From positions 1 through 16,435 of the forward strand of contig SVUH01000032.1 in NCBI GenBank assembly GCA_015063335.1: a stretch of 16,435 nucleotides of DNA, given 5' to 3'. The notes under the pieces are model-generated. The model was given only the letters and a program-made list of their open reading frames with translations, ran no database searches and was not told the DNA's origin. The position numbers and the translations under genes are program-made. This DNA is from Oscillospiraceae bacterium. Lineage in GTDB: Bacteria; Bacillota_A; Clostridia; Oscillospirales; CAG-272. Positions 1 through 7,443 of the stretch are shown piece by piece. The stretch's first letter is position 1. Each line of letters starts with the position of its first letter.

Positions 1-18
1 ATTTCCTGACCGTATTTA

Positions 19-47
19 ATTATAACATTTTTTCGAGCATTTGTAAA
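19..47 (-). promoter_or_regulatory. Sigma-A promoter reading leftward out of the window
   Basis: On the minus strand a -35 box TTTACA (42-47) is separated by exactly 17 bases from a perfect -10 box TATAAT (19-24). TG sits one base upstream of the -10 box, so this is also an extended -10. It lies just past the dcw terminator and would start a new transcript for a gene beyond the left edge. In related clusters that gene could be a later division gene such as ftsZ, but nothing of it is visible. Confidence 0.7.
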
Positions 48-65
48 TAGCATATTAAAAACAGA

Positions 66-95
66 AAAGCGTCCGCAAGATTTAGCGGACGCTTT
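66..95 (-). terminator. Rho-independent terminator of the dcw operon
   Basis: A perfect 11-bp stem (AAAGCGTCCGC with GCGGACGCTTT) has an 8-base loop and begins five bases after the divIB stop codon. On the minus strand it is followed by TTCTGTTTTTAA, a fair U-tract. This marks the end of the operon that begins at mraZ. Confidence 0.88.
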
Positions 96-100
96 CTATG

Positions 101-895
101 CTATTCATTATACAAAGGACGGTAGGTGACCGTAGCGGGATCGGCGGCGTAAATTTCAGCCGCGTCGCAATCCTTAAGCTTATCCGAGGTGATTATAGCA
201 TTCACTGCCTTAAGCTTAGCCTCGGTATTCGTGGAGTCGCCCATTTGAACGTAATATTTACCGTCAATTACTATCCTTACGTCAAAGCGATTACTCACGT
301 CTACGGCAGTAATTCTCGCCTTAAAGGTAGTACCTTGCACTGCCGAAATAAATTCGAGAGCGCATTCAACGTCGGTTTTATCCTCATTTTCGGGATCTCC
401 GAAGACGGGCAGCTCACCAAGAATTACCGACCTAACCTTGGGAAGCACAAGCTCGGGCACTCCCATTTCGGCAAAGTGCTCCTTTGTCTGCACCTCGTCT
501 ATGACCTCAAGCTTTGAGTCAAGCACGTAGTAGCTATCGGCAATATCTATATACCACATCGGTATTTTTTCTGTAACCTTGAAAACAACGGTGTTCGGGA
601 ATTTAGTCTTAACCTCGACCTTTTCGAATTTCGGGCAGACCACCATAAGATGCTCCTCCACCTCGTCGGTCTTTATGGAGTACAGCTTGTCTCCCATCTC
701 AATTCCCGAAAGCCTTACTATTTCCGCCCTGTCGAAATCGGTCACACCCGAAAGCTCGACCTTTGTTACGGGCAAAAAGGAGAAGGCAAATATTGTAAGT
801 CCTGCCGTTGCGAGCGCACCCATAAGCGCCGTTACCGCTATGATGATCATTTTTCTTTTGTCGAGTGGCATCGACGCCCTTTTCGTTGCGCTCAC
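101..895 (-). CDS. divIB: Cell division protein DivIB/FtsQ
   Basis: 264-residue bitopic membrane protein of the divisome. It has a basic cytoplasmic N-terminus (1-15), one membrane segment (about 16-41), a POTRA domain (about 42-112, starting LPVTKVELSGV and ending in the FPNTVVFKVTEKIP strand typical of the family) and an extracellular beta domain to about 258. In Firmicutes DivIB binds FtsL and DivIC and steers the FtsW-PBP synthase at the septum. The start is GTG at 895: an AAGGAAG ribosome binding site lies seven bases upstream inside the end of murG, whose stop codon is three bases before this start. An ATG eight codons in is the only near alternative. It is the last gene of the operon and is followed by a terminator. 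Length and architecture are ordinary; low sequence conservation is normal for this family. Confidence 0.9.
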   Translation of the reverse strand: MSATKRASMPLDKRKMIIIAVTALMGALATAGLTIFAFSFLPVTKVELSGVTDFDRAEIVRLSGIEMGDKLYSIKTDEVEEHLMVVCPKFEKVEVKTKFPNTVVFKVTEKIPMWYIDIADSYYVLDSKLEVIDEVQTKEHFAEMGVPELVLPKVRSVILGELPVFGDPENEDKTDVECALEFISAVQGTTFKARITAVDVSNRFDVRIVIDGKYYVQMGDSTNTEAKLKAVNAIITSDKLKDCDAAEIYAADPATVTYRPLYNE

Positions 896-898
896 AGC

Positions 899-2035
899 TT
901 ATCTTCCTTTCTTTTTGATCTTTGAACGGTTCTTTACGAGCTTACTTATTTCCTCGTAAATACGTTCGTCTACGTCATCATATGCAAACTTCGCGATGGC
1001 ATCACCCATCTTTTCGCGAAGTGCTGTGTCCGAATATATTTTTTCCATTTCCATGACAATTCGCTGGCTGTCAAGGTCGCTTTCCTCGATAAGTACAGCA
1101 GCACCTGCCTTGGCATAGGCCTGTGCGTTCTTGTATTGGTGGTTATTCGCAACGTTCGGTGACGGAATGAGAATTGCGGGCTTATGCATTTTCGCAAGCT
1201 CCGTCAGAGTCATAGCGCCCGCACGGCATATAACGACGTCCGCCGCCGTCATATAGTCGCCCATATCGTATATATACTCCTTGACCTCAAGTCGCGAGTT
1301 GCGCTCAAGTCCGTGCGCTACGAACAGCTCCATAGCGTTCTTATAGTAATTCTTACCGCCCGAATGCACGCAAATGACATCGTCCTTATCCTTGGCAAAG
1401 TCCTTCATGACGTCGATAGCTGCCTCGTTCAAGGCAGGCGCGCCAAGGCTTCCGCCAAAGGAAAGTATAAGGAATTTATCCGCGTCAATACCAAGACGCG
1501 CTCTTGCATCTGCCTTAGAGCATTCTCCGAAATTGCTTCGAATAGGGTTGCCCACGTTAACTACCTTTTTCTTCTCTTTGAGAGAATTTGAAGTGCTCTT
1601 GAAATTAGTAAGTATAAGGTCGACCTGCCCCTCAAGCTTGCGCACAGCAAGACCGGGAACGGAGTTTGACTCGTGAATTACCGTGGGTATCCCCATTTCT
1701 GCCGCCGCCTTAAGAGGCGCCCAGCATACGTAGCCGCCCGTACCGATAACCACGTCGGGCTTGAATTTCTCTATTATCTTTTTTGCCCTTGAGGGCGCAC
1801 GCATAATAAGATATGCGGTTTTTATGTTTGATAGTGAAAGCTTGCGTCTTATTCCCTGTATCTCTATCGGGTGAAACTCGTAAAATTCCTTTTCGACGAG
1901 CTTTTTCTCAATTCCGTTTTCGGTACCCACGTACGCAAATACCGACGACGGCTCACGCTCTTTTATTATATCGGCGATTGCCAAAGCGGGCGTTACGTGT
2001 CCGCTTGTTCCGCCGCCTGTAAGCAAAACCTTCAT
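899..2035 (-). CDS. murG: UDP-N-acetylglucosamine:lipid I GlcNAc transferase MurG
   Basis: 378-residue GT-B fold glycosyltransferase. It adds GlcNAc from UDP-GlcNAc to lipid I, making lipid II on the cytoplasmic face of the membrane. Visible signatures are the N-terminal loop GGGTSGH (7-13, with the conserved His13), GTGGYV (98-103), HESNSVPG (121-128; Firmicute homologues vary between HEQN and HESN here), the C-terminal donor-site loop SFGGSLGA (192-199), RAGAMTLTEL (271-280) and NNHQ (297-300). The ATG start has AGAGGA seven bases upstream. It begins 13 bases after the ftsW stop and ends three bases before divIB, so it is translated as part of the operon. Length is slightly above the usual 355-370 because of a lysine/arginine-rich C-terminal tail. 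Confidence 0.97.
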   Translation of the reverse strand: MKVLLTGGGTSGHVTPALAIADIIKEREPSSVFAYVGTENGIEKKLVEKEFYEFHPIEIQGIRRKLSLSNIKTAYLIMRAPSRAKKIIEKFKPDVVIGTGGYVCWAPLKAAAEMGIPTVIHESNSVPGLAVRKLEGQVDLILTNFKSTSNSLKEKKKVVNVGNPIRSNFGECSKADARARLGIDADKFLILSFGGSLGAPALNEAAIDVMKDFAKDKDDVICVHSGGKNYYKNAMELFVAHGLERNSRLEVKEYIYDMGDYMTAADVVICRAGAMTLTELAKMHKPAILIPSPNVANNHQYKNAQAYAKAGAAVLIEESDLDSQRIVMEMEKIYSDTALREKMGDAIAKFAYDDVDERIYEEISKLVKNRSKIKKKGR

Positions 2036-2048
2036 TGCTGTGTCCTCT

Positions 2049-3365
2049 CTATTTCTTTGACGTAGAAAAACGCGATATGGAAAGAATTATGCCTATCTCA
2101 AATATTTGCAGCATGAGCGACGTACCGCCCGAGCTGAAAAACGGAAGCGAGATACCCGTGTTCGGCATGGTGTTGGTTACAACGGCTATATTCATAGCCA
2201 CCTGCAACGCGATCTTAAAGGTCAACCCCCACACGGTAAGGGCGCAGAATTTGTCTGGCGCGCGCTGTCCTATCTTGATGCCGCGCCAAATAAGAAGTCC
2301 AAAAAGAAGCAGGAGCGCAAACGCGCCTATAAAGCCAAGCTCCTCGCAAATAATCGTAAATATAAAGTCGTTCTGCGGCTGAGAAACGTAGCCGAATTTC
2401 TGACGGCTGCTTCCGAGTCCGAGTCCGAAAAAGCCTCCCGAGCCGATCGCGTAAAGTCCCTGAAGCGTCTGCCAAGCAGAGCCGAGAGGGTCCGCCTTGT
2501 CGATATTTATCCAAATATCAACTCTCTCCTGCGCATAGTCGGACACAAGAATAAGAAATACGCCCGCTACCGCGATAAGGGCTAAGAACATTGCAAGCCA
2601 CTTGACTCGCGTTCCGCCGAGGAACATAACGCACACGCCGAGCATGCCGATTATCATAAGTCCCGATATGTGTCTTTCAAGTGCGACAAGCACGCAAACG
2701 GTTCCGATTATGCACATCGGCATCAGCACGCCCTTGCGAAAGCTTCCGCCGAAAAGGTGCTTTGAGGTTATTTCCTTTTCGTACTTTGACATGTATAGCG
2801 CCAGCAGCATGACCACCGCCGTCTTTGCGATCTCCGAGGGCTGAACGGTAACAAATCCAAGGTCGATCCAACGCTGCGCGCCTCCGCGCACAGCACCCAT
2901 AACGAGAACGAGCAAAAGAAGCACTATCGCTCCGCCGTATGCTAAAACCGAGAATATTCGCCAAAACCACGGGCGAGCGAGCATAACGAACGGCAGAGTC
3001 ACTACTATTGCAGCAACAGCAAAAAGCACGTATCTGAGTAAAAAGTACGTCGAATCGTCGTACTTTTGCTCCGCGTACACCGCACTTGCACTGTACGACA
3101 TTATTGCGCCGAAGCAAATAAGTATCATAGCCCAGAGCAAGAACCAAACGTCAACGTTGCCCTTTACGAGCGGCTGTGCCTTTGGGGGCTCCTCGGGGGT
3201 TATCGGCTCGACGAAAATAGGATCTTCATTTGCAAGCTTTTCCTTGCGCCTCTCAAGCGCCCCCTTTATTTTCCCCCTTACCGCACTTGGAGCAAGAGAA
3301 AAAGATTTGCGGGGGCTTTCGGGCAAGTCAGATTTTTGTTCATTCTGAATATCTGATTCTTTCAC
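2049..3365 (-). CDS. ftsW: Septal peptidoglycan glycosyltransferase FtsW (SEDS family)
   Basis: 438-residue SEDS polymerase that joins lipid II into glycan strands together with its class B PBP. It has about ten membrane segments beginning near residue 72. Family signatures include SYSASAVYA in TM1, the GLGLGSSRQKFGY block followed by QNDFIF with the conserved Asp at about 333, and NTGISLPFFSSGG near the C-terminus. I chose the GTG at 3365 because GGAGG lies six bases upstream; the in-frame TTG at 3380 overlaps that ribosome binding site. Residues 1-70 form a charged, proline-rich cytoplasmic tail that is long for FtsW. The gene sits directly after mraY with no murD between them. SpoVE (sporulation) and RodA are the paralogues to exclude; the dcw position and septal partners favour FtsW/SpoVE over RodA. 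Confidence 0.93.
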   Translation of the reverse strand: MKESDIQNEQKSDLPESPRKSFSLAPSAVRGKIKGALERRKEKLANEDPIFVEPITPEEPPKAQPLVKGNVDVWFLLWAMILICFGAIMSYSASAVYAEQKYDDSTYFLLRYVLFAVAAIVVTLPFVMLARPWFWRIFSVLAYGGAIVLLLLVLVMGAVRGGAQRWIDLGFVTVQPSEIAKTAVVMLLALYMSKYEKEITSKHLFGGSFRKGVLMPMCIIGTVCVLVALERHISGLMIIGMLGVCVMFLGGTRVKWLAMFLALIAVAGVFLILVSDYAQERVDIWINIDKADPLGSAWQTLQGLYAIGSGGFFGLGLGSSRQKFGYVSQPQNDFIFTIICEELGFIGAFALLLLFGLLIWRGIKIGQRAPDKFCALTVWGLTFKIALQVAMNIAVVTNTMPNTGISLPFFSSGGTSLMLQIFEIGIILSISRFSTSKK

Positions 3366-3396
3366 ACCACACCTCCGCAAAAATTTTATTTAAAGA

Positions 3397-4392
3397 TCAG
3401 AGTCCAAACCAAGCAATCGCACAGAGCGCGAGGCTGACGATACTGAAAACAAGAACTATCTTGTTCTCACTCCAGCCCTTTGCCTCAAAGTGATGGTGCG
3501 CGGGAGCCATAAGAAATACTCTCTTTTTTCTTCCCGATGCTTTGAAGACCGTCACCTGAATTACTACGCTGAGCATCTCGAAAATAAACACTCCGCAGGC
3601 TATGACCATAACGAGCATATCATTTATCATAAATGCCGCACCCGCCATAGCACCGCCGAGGAAAAGCGAGCCCGTATCTCCCATAAACACCTCTGCCGTG
3701 TGGCAGTTTTTGCGCAAGAACGCAAGAAGGCTACCTATCAATGCGGCAGAAATAAGCGTGATCGAGGAGCTGAGGAAATTCAGTCCTATAAACGCAAGGA
3801 AGGAGCACACTACAAGTGTTACTGACGTTGCAAGACCATCAATGCCGTCGGTAAGGTTGACGCTGTTGACAAGTCCCACAATAAACACAAGCGCTCCGAA
3901 GTAATAGAAAGCGCCAAAGTCAACCATAATATCCGTAAACGGAATATGGAGAACGGTGTCGATGTTTCCTGTAATTCTCATTATCGCGAGGTAAAGCGCC
4001 GCCGCAACGCACTGAAGCGCAAACTTCTGCCACGCCTTAAGTCCCTCGTTTTTCTTGTGAACGAGCTTTTTGTAGTCGTCAAAAAGTCCGATAAGACCGT
4101 TCAGAAGCGCAAGACAGAGCGTCAGCGCCATGGGTATTAGCTTATTCTGCTGCGCGCGCGCAAAGTATATTACGCTCACTACAAGCAAAACGGCAAGAAT
4201 TCCCGTAATAAAGCAGATGCCGCCCATTGTGGGTGTTCCCGCCTTGGAAAAATGGCTCTTGGGGCCTTCTTCTCTTATGGACTGTCCTATGTGCTTCGCC
4301 GATAGGGCAGGAATTATAAAATGGCAAAGTATCGCCGTTATTAAAAACGACGATACTCCAACAGCCAAAAACTCTATAACAAGCTGCTTCAT
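3397..4392 (-). CDS. mraY: Phospho-N-acetylmuramoyl-pentapeptide-transferase MraY
   Basis: 331-residue polytopic membrane enzyme that transfers phospho-MurNAc-pentapeptide to undecaprenyl phosphate, giving lipid I. It shows about ten hydrophobic segments and all the main motifs: GTPTMGGI (52-59), the FDDYKK Mg2+-binding aspartates (D105, D106), NLTDGIDGLA (179-188), FMGDTGSLFLGG with catalytic Asp239, and the APAHHHFE loop (His299-301). Length is close to the usual 320-360. The ATG start has GGAG six bases upstream and comes 22 bases after murF. Its product feeds MurG two genes downstream. Confidence 0.98.
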   Translation of the reverse strand: MKQLVIEFLAVGVSSFLITAILCHFIIPALSAKHIGQSIREEGPKSHFSKAGTPTMGGICFITGILAVLLVVSVIYFARAQQNKLIPMALTLCLALLNGLIGLFDDYKKLVHKKNEGLKAWQKFALQCVAAALYLAIMRITGNIDTVLHIPFTDIMVDFGAFYYFGALVFIVGLVNSVNLTDGIDGLATSVTLVVCSFLAFIGLNFLSSSITLISAALIGSLLAFLRKNCHTAEVFMGDTGSLFLGGAMAGAAFMINDMLVMVIACGVFIFEMLSVVIQVTVFKASGRKKRVFLMAPAHHHFEAKGWSENKIVLVFSIVSLALCAIAWFGL

Positions 4393-4414
4393 TATTTACT
4401 CCACTAAAAAACAA

Positions 4415-5854
4415 TTATCTACAAAGTCTGTCTGCGTTTTCCTTAAGATACTTTATGACGTTCTCCGCAGCCGCACCTCTGCTTGCCTTTACAAGCAGCG
4501 TATCTCCCGCGCGAAGCGCGTGTAAAAGCATCTCTCCGCTAATTTCAGGAGAGCGAACGTCCGTATTTCGGTAGATATTCTCACCGCTCACGCCGCCGAG
4601 CATAGCTCCGCGCGCGATAATATCCGCGCTCTCACCAAAGGTGAAGAGCGAGTGTCCGCCGCATGCGGCAAAGGCGAGTCCGACCTCCTCGTGAAATCTC
4701 TCGGAAGCCGCACCAAGCTCATACATGTTTCCAAGCAAAGCCATCATTCTGCCACCCTCGGAAGTAACGTCGCGAAGCACCTTTATAGCCGCCTTCATGG
4801 ACTCGGGGCTTGCGTTGTAGCAGTCCTCAATAACGGTTATCTTACCGAGCTCATAGATATTCTGACGCATTCCTACGGGCACGAAGCTTGCAAGTCCGCG
4901 AAGAATAACGTTATCGTCAAGGTTCATACGAACACCTACCGCATACGCAAAGAGTGCTGCGTAAACGTTATGCGTTCCAACCGTAGGAATAACTACGTTT
5001 TCAACCGTCTTGCCGCGCATCTGTATATCAAATATAGTCTTTGTAACTGTCTGTCTGATATTTACCGCACGGAAATCGCAGTCGTTGTCAATTCCTACGT
5101 AAATTGCCTTAAAATCGGGATTTTTGTAGTTACGGAGCATATCATCGTCGCCGTTAAGCAAGAGAGTTCCGCCCTTTTTAAGTCCCTTTACTATCTCAAG
5201 CTTTGCGCGTCTGATATTCTCACGAGAGCCGAGATGTCCCATGTGCGACGAGCCGATGTTCGTAATGATCGCGATATCGGGCTCTGCTATCTTGGAAAGA
5301 TACTCTATCTCGCCAAGCGCGCTCATTCCCATTTCAAGAACGGATACCTCGGTATCGTTTTTCTGGGAAAGCATGGAGAGGGGCATACCTATATTACTGT
5401 TGTAGTTACCAAGAGTCTTGTGCACGTTAAAGCTCTCGCCGAGAACGCTTGCTACAAACTCCTTGGTGGTCGTCTTACCAACGCTACCGGTAATAGCTAC
5501 CTTACGGTGGTTTATTCTGCGGTCGTAAGCCTTTGCAAGCTCTCCGACGGCTCTGATAGAATCCTCAACCACTACCGCAACGTACTTCTGATCCTCGACG
5601 ATCTTGGGAATACGCTCGCAGAGCACGCAACCGCTTCCAGAGGAAACTGCCGCACCTATGTAGTCATGACCGTCAACTTTTTCACCGCCGAGAGCTACGA
5701 AAAGCGTTCCGTCAGCCGTTTCTCTTGAATCGGTGCAGACGTAATTAAACGGCAAATCGCGCTCAAATTCTCCACCAACATAGGTAAGAACTCCGCCGCA
5801 AATCTCTGCAAGCTCTGACATTGTAAGGCTATTACATCCAACGTTGACCTTCAT
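4415..5854 (-). CDS. murF: UDP-MurNAc-tripeptide:D-alanyl-D-alanine ligase MurF
   Basis: 479-residue cytoplasmic Mur ligase that adds D-Ala-D-Ala to UDP-MurNAc-tripeptide with ATP. The N-terminal substrate domain contains the TDSR motif (41-44). The central ATPase domain has the P-loop ITGSVGKTTT (121-130) and TLGNYNSNIGMPL (147-159), which is diagnostic for MurF. The C-terminal domain has DCYNASPESM, also typical of MurF, and MALLGNMYELG. AAAGGA lies nine bases before the ATG. The gap to murE is 49 bases and to mraY 22 bases, consistent with one transcript. Nothing is truncated. The antisense strand has a long open frame here that I regard as a shadow. Confidence 0.97.
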   Translation of the reverse strand: MKVNVGCNSLTMSELAEICGGVLTYVGGEFERDLPFNYVCTDSRETADGTLFVALGGEKVDGHDYIGAAVSSGSGCVLCERIPKIVEDQKYVAVVVEDSIRAVGELAKAYDRRINHRKVAITGSVGKTTTKEFVASVLGESFNVHKTLGNYNSNIGMPLSMLSQKNDTEVSVLEMGMSALGEIEYLSKIAEPDIAIITNIGSSHMGHLGSRENIRRAKLEIVKGLKKGGTLLLNGDDDMLRNYKNPDFKAIYVGIDNDCDFRAVNIRQTVTKTIFDIQMRGKTVENVVIPTVGTHNVYAALFAYAVGVRMNLDDNVILRGLASFVPVGMRQNIYELGKITVIEDCYNASPESMKAAIKVLRDVTSEGGRMMALLGNMYELGAASERFHEEVGLAFAACGGHSLFTFGESADIIARGAMLGGVSGENIYRNTDVRSPEISGEMLLHALRAGDTLLVKASRGAAAENVIKYLKENADRLCR

Positions 5855-5904
5855 AACAATCCGTCCTTTCTCATTTTAAAGCTCCGTCAGAGGGCAAAAA
5901 TCCC

Positions 5905-7377
5905 CTATACGTCGCCATCTCGTTTTATTTTTTCGAGGGCAGAGCGAAGTATATCGCGCTCGTCGAATGGGATCTTGCCCTCGGCTGTTATCTGATATTT
6001 TTCATGTCCCTTGCCAGAAAAAACGAGCACGTCGCCCGCTCGGGCTATCTTTACCGCGTAATTTATGGCCGCCTCTCGCGACTTTATTTTTGCGTGGGGC
6101 TTTTCCTTATCTATTCCCCTCATCACGTCCGCGATGATCGCGTCTGGGTTCTCTCCTCTTGGGTTATCCGACGTAACTATCACAAAGTCGGAAAGCCGTG
6201 AGGCTATGTTCGCCATTTGCTTTCGCTTTCCCTTATCTCGCTCACCGCCACAGCCGAACATGAGTATTATTCTCGCGCCCTCGCGGCGAAACGAGTGGAG
6301 TGACAAAAGCAAGCGTTCAAGTGCGTCGGGAGTATGCGCGTAATCGATAATAACGTCAAAGCCGCGCTCTGTACGGATCTTTTCCATTCGCCCCTCTGCA
6401 CCTGTAAAGCGCGAAAGTCCCCCTATTACGTCCCCTGCCCCGATTTTTGCGTCAAGCGCAAGCGTTGCGGCAAGCTGTGAGTTCGTCACCGCAAAATCAC
6501 CAAGCACGGGAGATTTTATACTGTAATTTTTACCCTCAAAGCAAAGGGAATATTTTATTCCGTCTATGTCGCAGGTCTGCGAAAGTGCGACAGACGCTCC
6601 ATTTCGCCGCGAGCAGGAAACACCGTCCTTATATCTATTAAGAAGCCGCGCGCCCCACGGGTCGTCGACGTTTATTATTTTGCGGCGACAATGCGAGAAA
6701 AGCTTTGCCTTGGCTTCAAAATAGCTTTCCATATCTCCGTGAAAATCAAGATGATCCCGCGTAAGATTTGTAAAAATTCCGTATTCAAATTCTATGCCCT
6801 CAACTCGCGAGAGCGCAAGAGAGTGACTGCTTACCTCCATAAAGACGTAAGCGATCCCCTCGTCCGCCAAATGAGCGAGAAAGGGATAAAGCTCCGACGA
6901 ATCTGGAGTTGTAAGCCCCGTTCGGCACAGCTCTGTTTGTATTCCGTTTATACGGCAACCGAGTGTTCCTATCACCGCGCACGGTACGCCCGCCTCCATG
7001 AATATACTCTCAAGCATATAAGAGACGCTCGTTTTTCCGTTAGTTCCCGTAATTCCGACTATCTTAAGCCTATCGGACGGCCTTTTATACCACTCGTTAT
7101 AGAGCCGTGCAGCCACAAGTCTGGTGTTATCAACTTTAATAATTGCGGCACCACCCACACACCCGTCACGCACCTGCTCGGCTACTATAACTAAAGCTCC
7201 GTTTTTTATTGCTTCCTTTATATAGTCGTGACCGTCATTATTATGTCCCGCGACACATACGAAAATGCATCCCGCAAATGCCTTTCGGGAATCCGTCACG
7301 ACTCCGCTTATCTCTAAATTCGAGTATTCTTCGGGGTAATCAACCCCCGCTTCGGAAAACAGCTTTGATAAGAGCAT
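5905..7377 (-). CDS. murE: UDP-MurNAc-tripeptide synthetase MurE (meso-DAP type)
   Basis: 490-residue cytoplasmic ligase that adds the third amino acid to UDP-MurNAc-L-Ala-D-Glu. Signatures in order are VTDSR (27-31), P-loop GITGTNGKTS (108-117), TTPDS (156-160), EVSSHSL (181-187), NLTRDHLDFHG (204-214), the lysine expected to be carbamylated (Lys223 in YFEAKAKLF), GRMEKI (329-334), DYAHTPDAL (345-353) and DNPRGENP (404-411). The DNPR tetrad is the established marker of meso-diaminopimelate specificity; lysine-adding MurE enzymes differ here. So the peptidoglycan is predicted to contain meso-DAP. The ATG start has GGAGGG only three to four bases upstream, and that site lies in a hairpin arm (7383-7416), which suggests translational control. 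It follows the PBP gene by 66 bases. Confidence 0.97.
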   Translation of the reverse strand: MLLSKLFSEAGVDYPEEYSNLEISGVVTDSRKAFAGCIFVCVAGHNNDGHDYIKEAIKNGALVIVAEQVRDGCVGGAAIIKVDNTRLVAARLYNEWYKRPSDRLKIVGITGTNGKTSVSYMLESIFMEAGVPCAVIGTLGCRINGIQTELCRTGLTTPDSSELYPFLAHLADEGIAYVFMEVSSHSLALSRVEGIEFEYGIFTNLTRDHLDFHGDMESYFEAKAKLFSHCRRKIINVDDPWGARLLNRYKDGVSCSRRNGASVALSQTCDIDGIKYSLCFEGKNYSIKSPVLGDFAVTNSQLAATLALDAKIGAGDVIGGLSRFTGAEGRMEKIRTERGFDVIIDYAHTPDALERLLLSLHSFRREGARIILMFGCGGERDKGKRKQMANIASRLSDFVIVTSDNPRGENPDAIIADVMRGIDKEKPHAKIKSREAAINYAVKIARAGDVLVFSGKGHEKYQITAEGKIPFDERDILRSALEKIKRDGDV

Positions 7378-7382
7378 ACACC

Positions 7383-7416
7383 CTCCGAGGTTTTAATTGT
7401 TTAAACTTCCTCGGAG
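7383..7416 (-). promoter_or_regulatory. Hairpin covering the murE ribosome binding site
   Basis: On the minus strand CTCCGAGG and CCTCGGAG form a perfect 8-bp stem around an 18-base loop, and the loop can add a GTTTAA/TTAAAAC helix with one bulged A. The downstream arm contains the GGAG of the murE Shine-Dalgarno sequence, and the ATG is six bases beyond the arm. The pairing would hide the site. It could alternatively be an mRNA processing or stability element. The pairing is directly visible; the function is inferred. Confidence 0.5.
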
Positions 7417-7443
7417 CGCAATATCGCCCCTATAATAGATCAA

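Noticed and set aside
3366..3380. TTG start of ftsW at 3380
   Set aside because: The first codons are the Shine-Dalgarno sequence (CGGAGG) itself; the GTG at 3365 is correctly placed behind it.
4652..5728. 358-residue open frame on the plus strand antisense to murF
   Set aside because: It lies wholly inside murF, has no ribosome binding site or domain, and is explained by the codon bias of the real gene.
7431..7436. TATAAT on the plus strand in the PBP-murE gap
   Set aside because: There is no -35 box at the right distance and no plus-strand gene follows.
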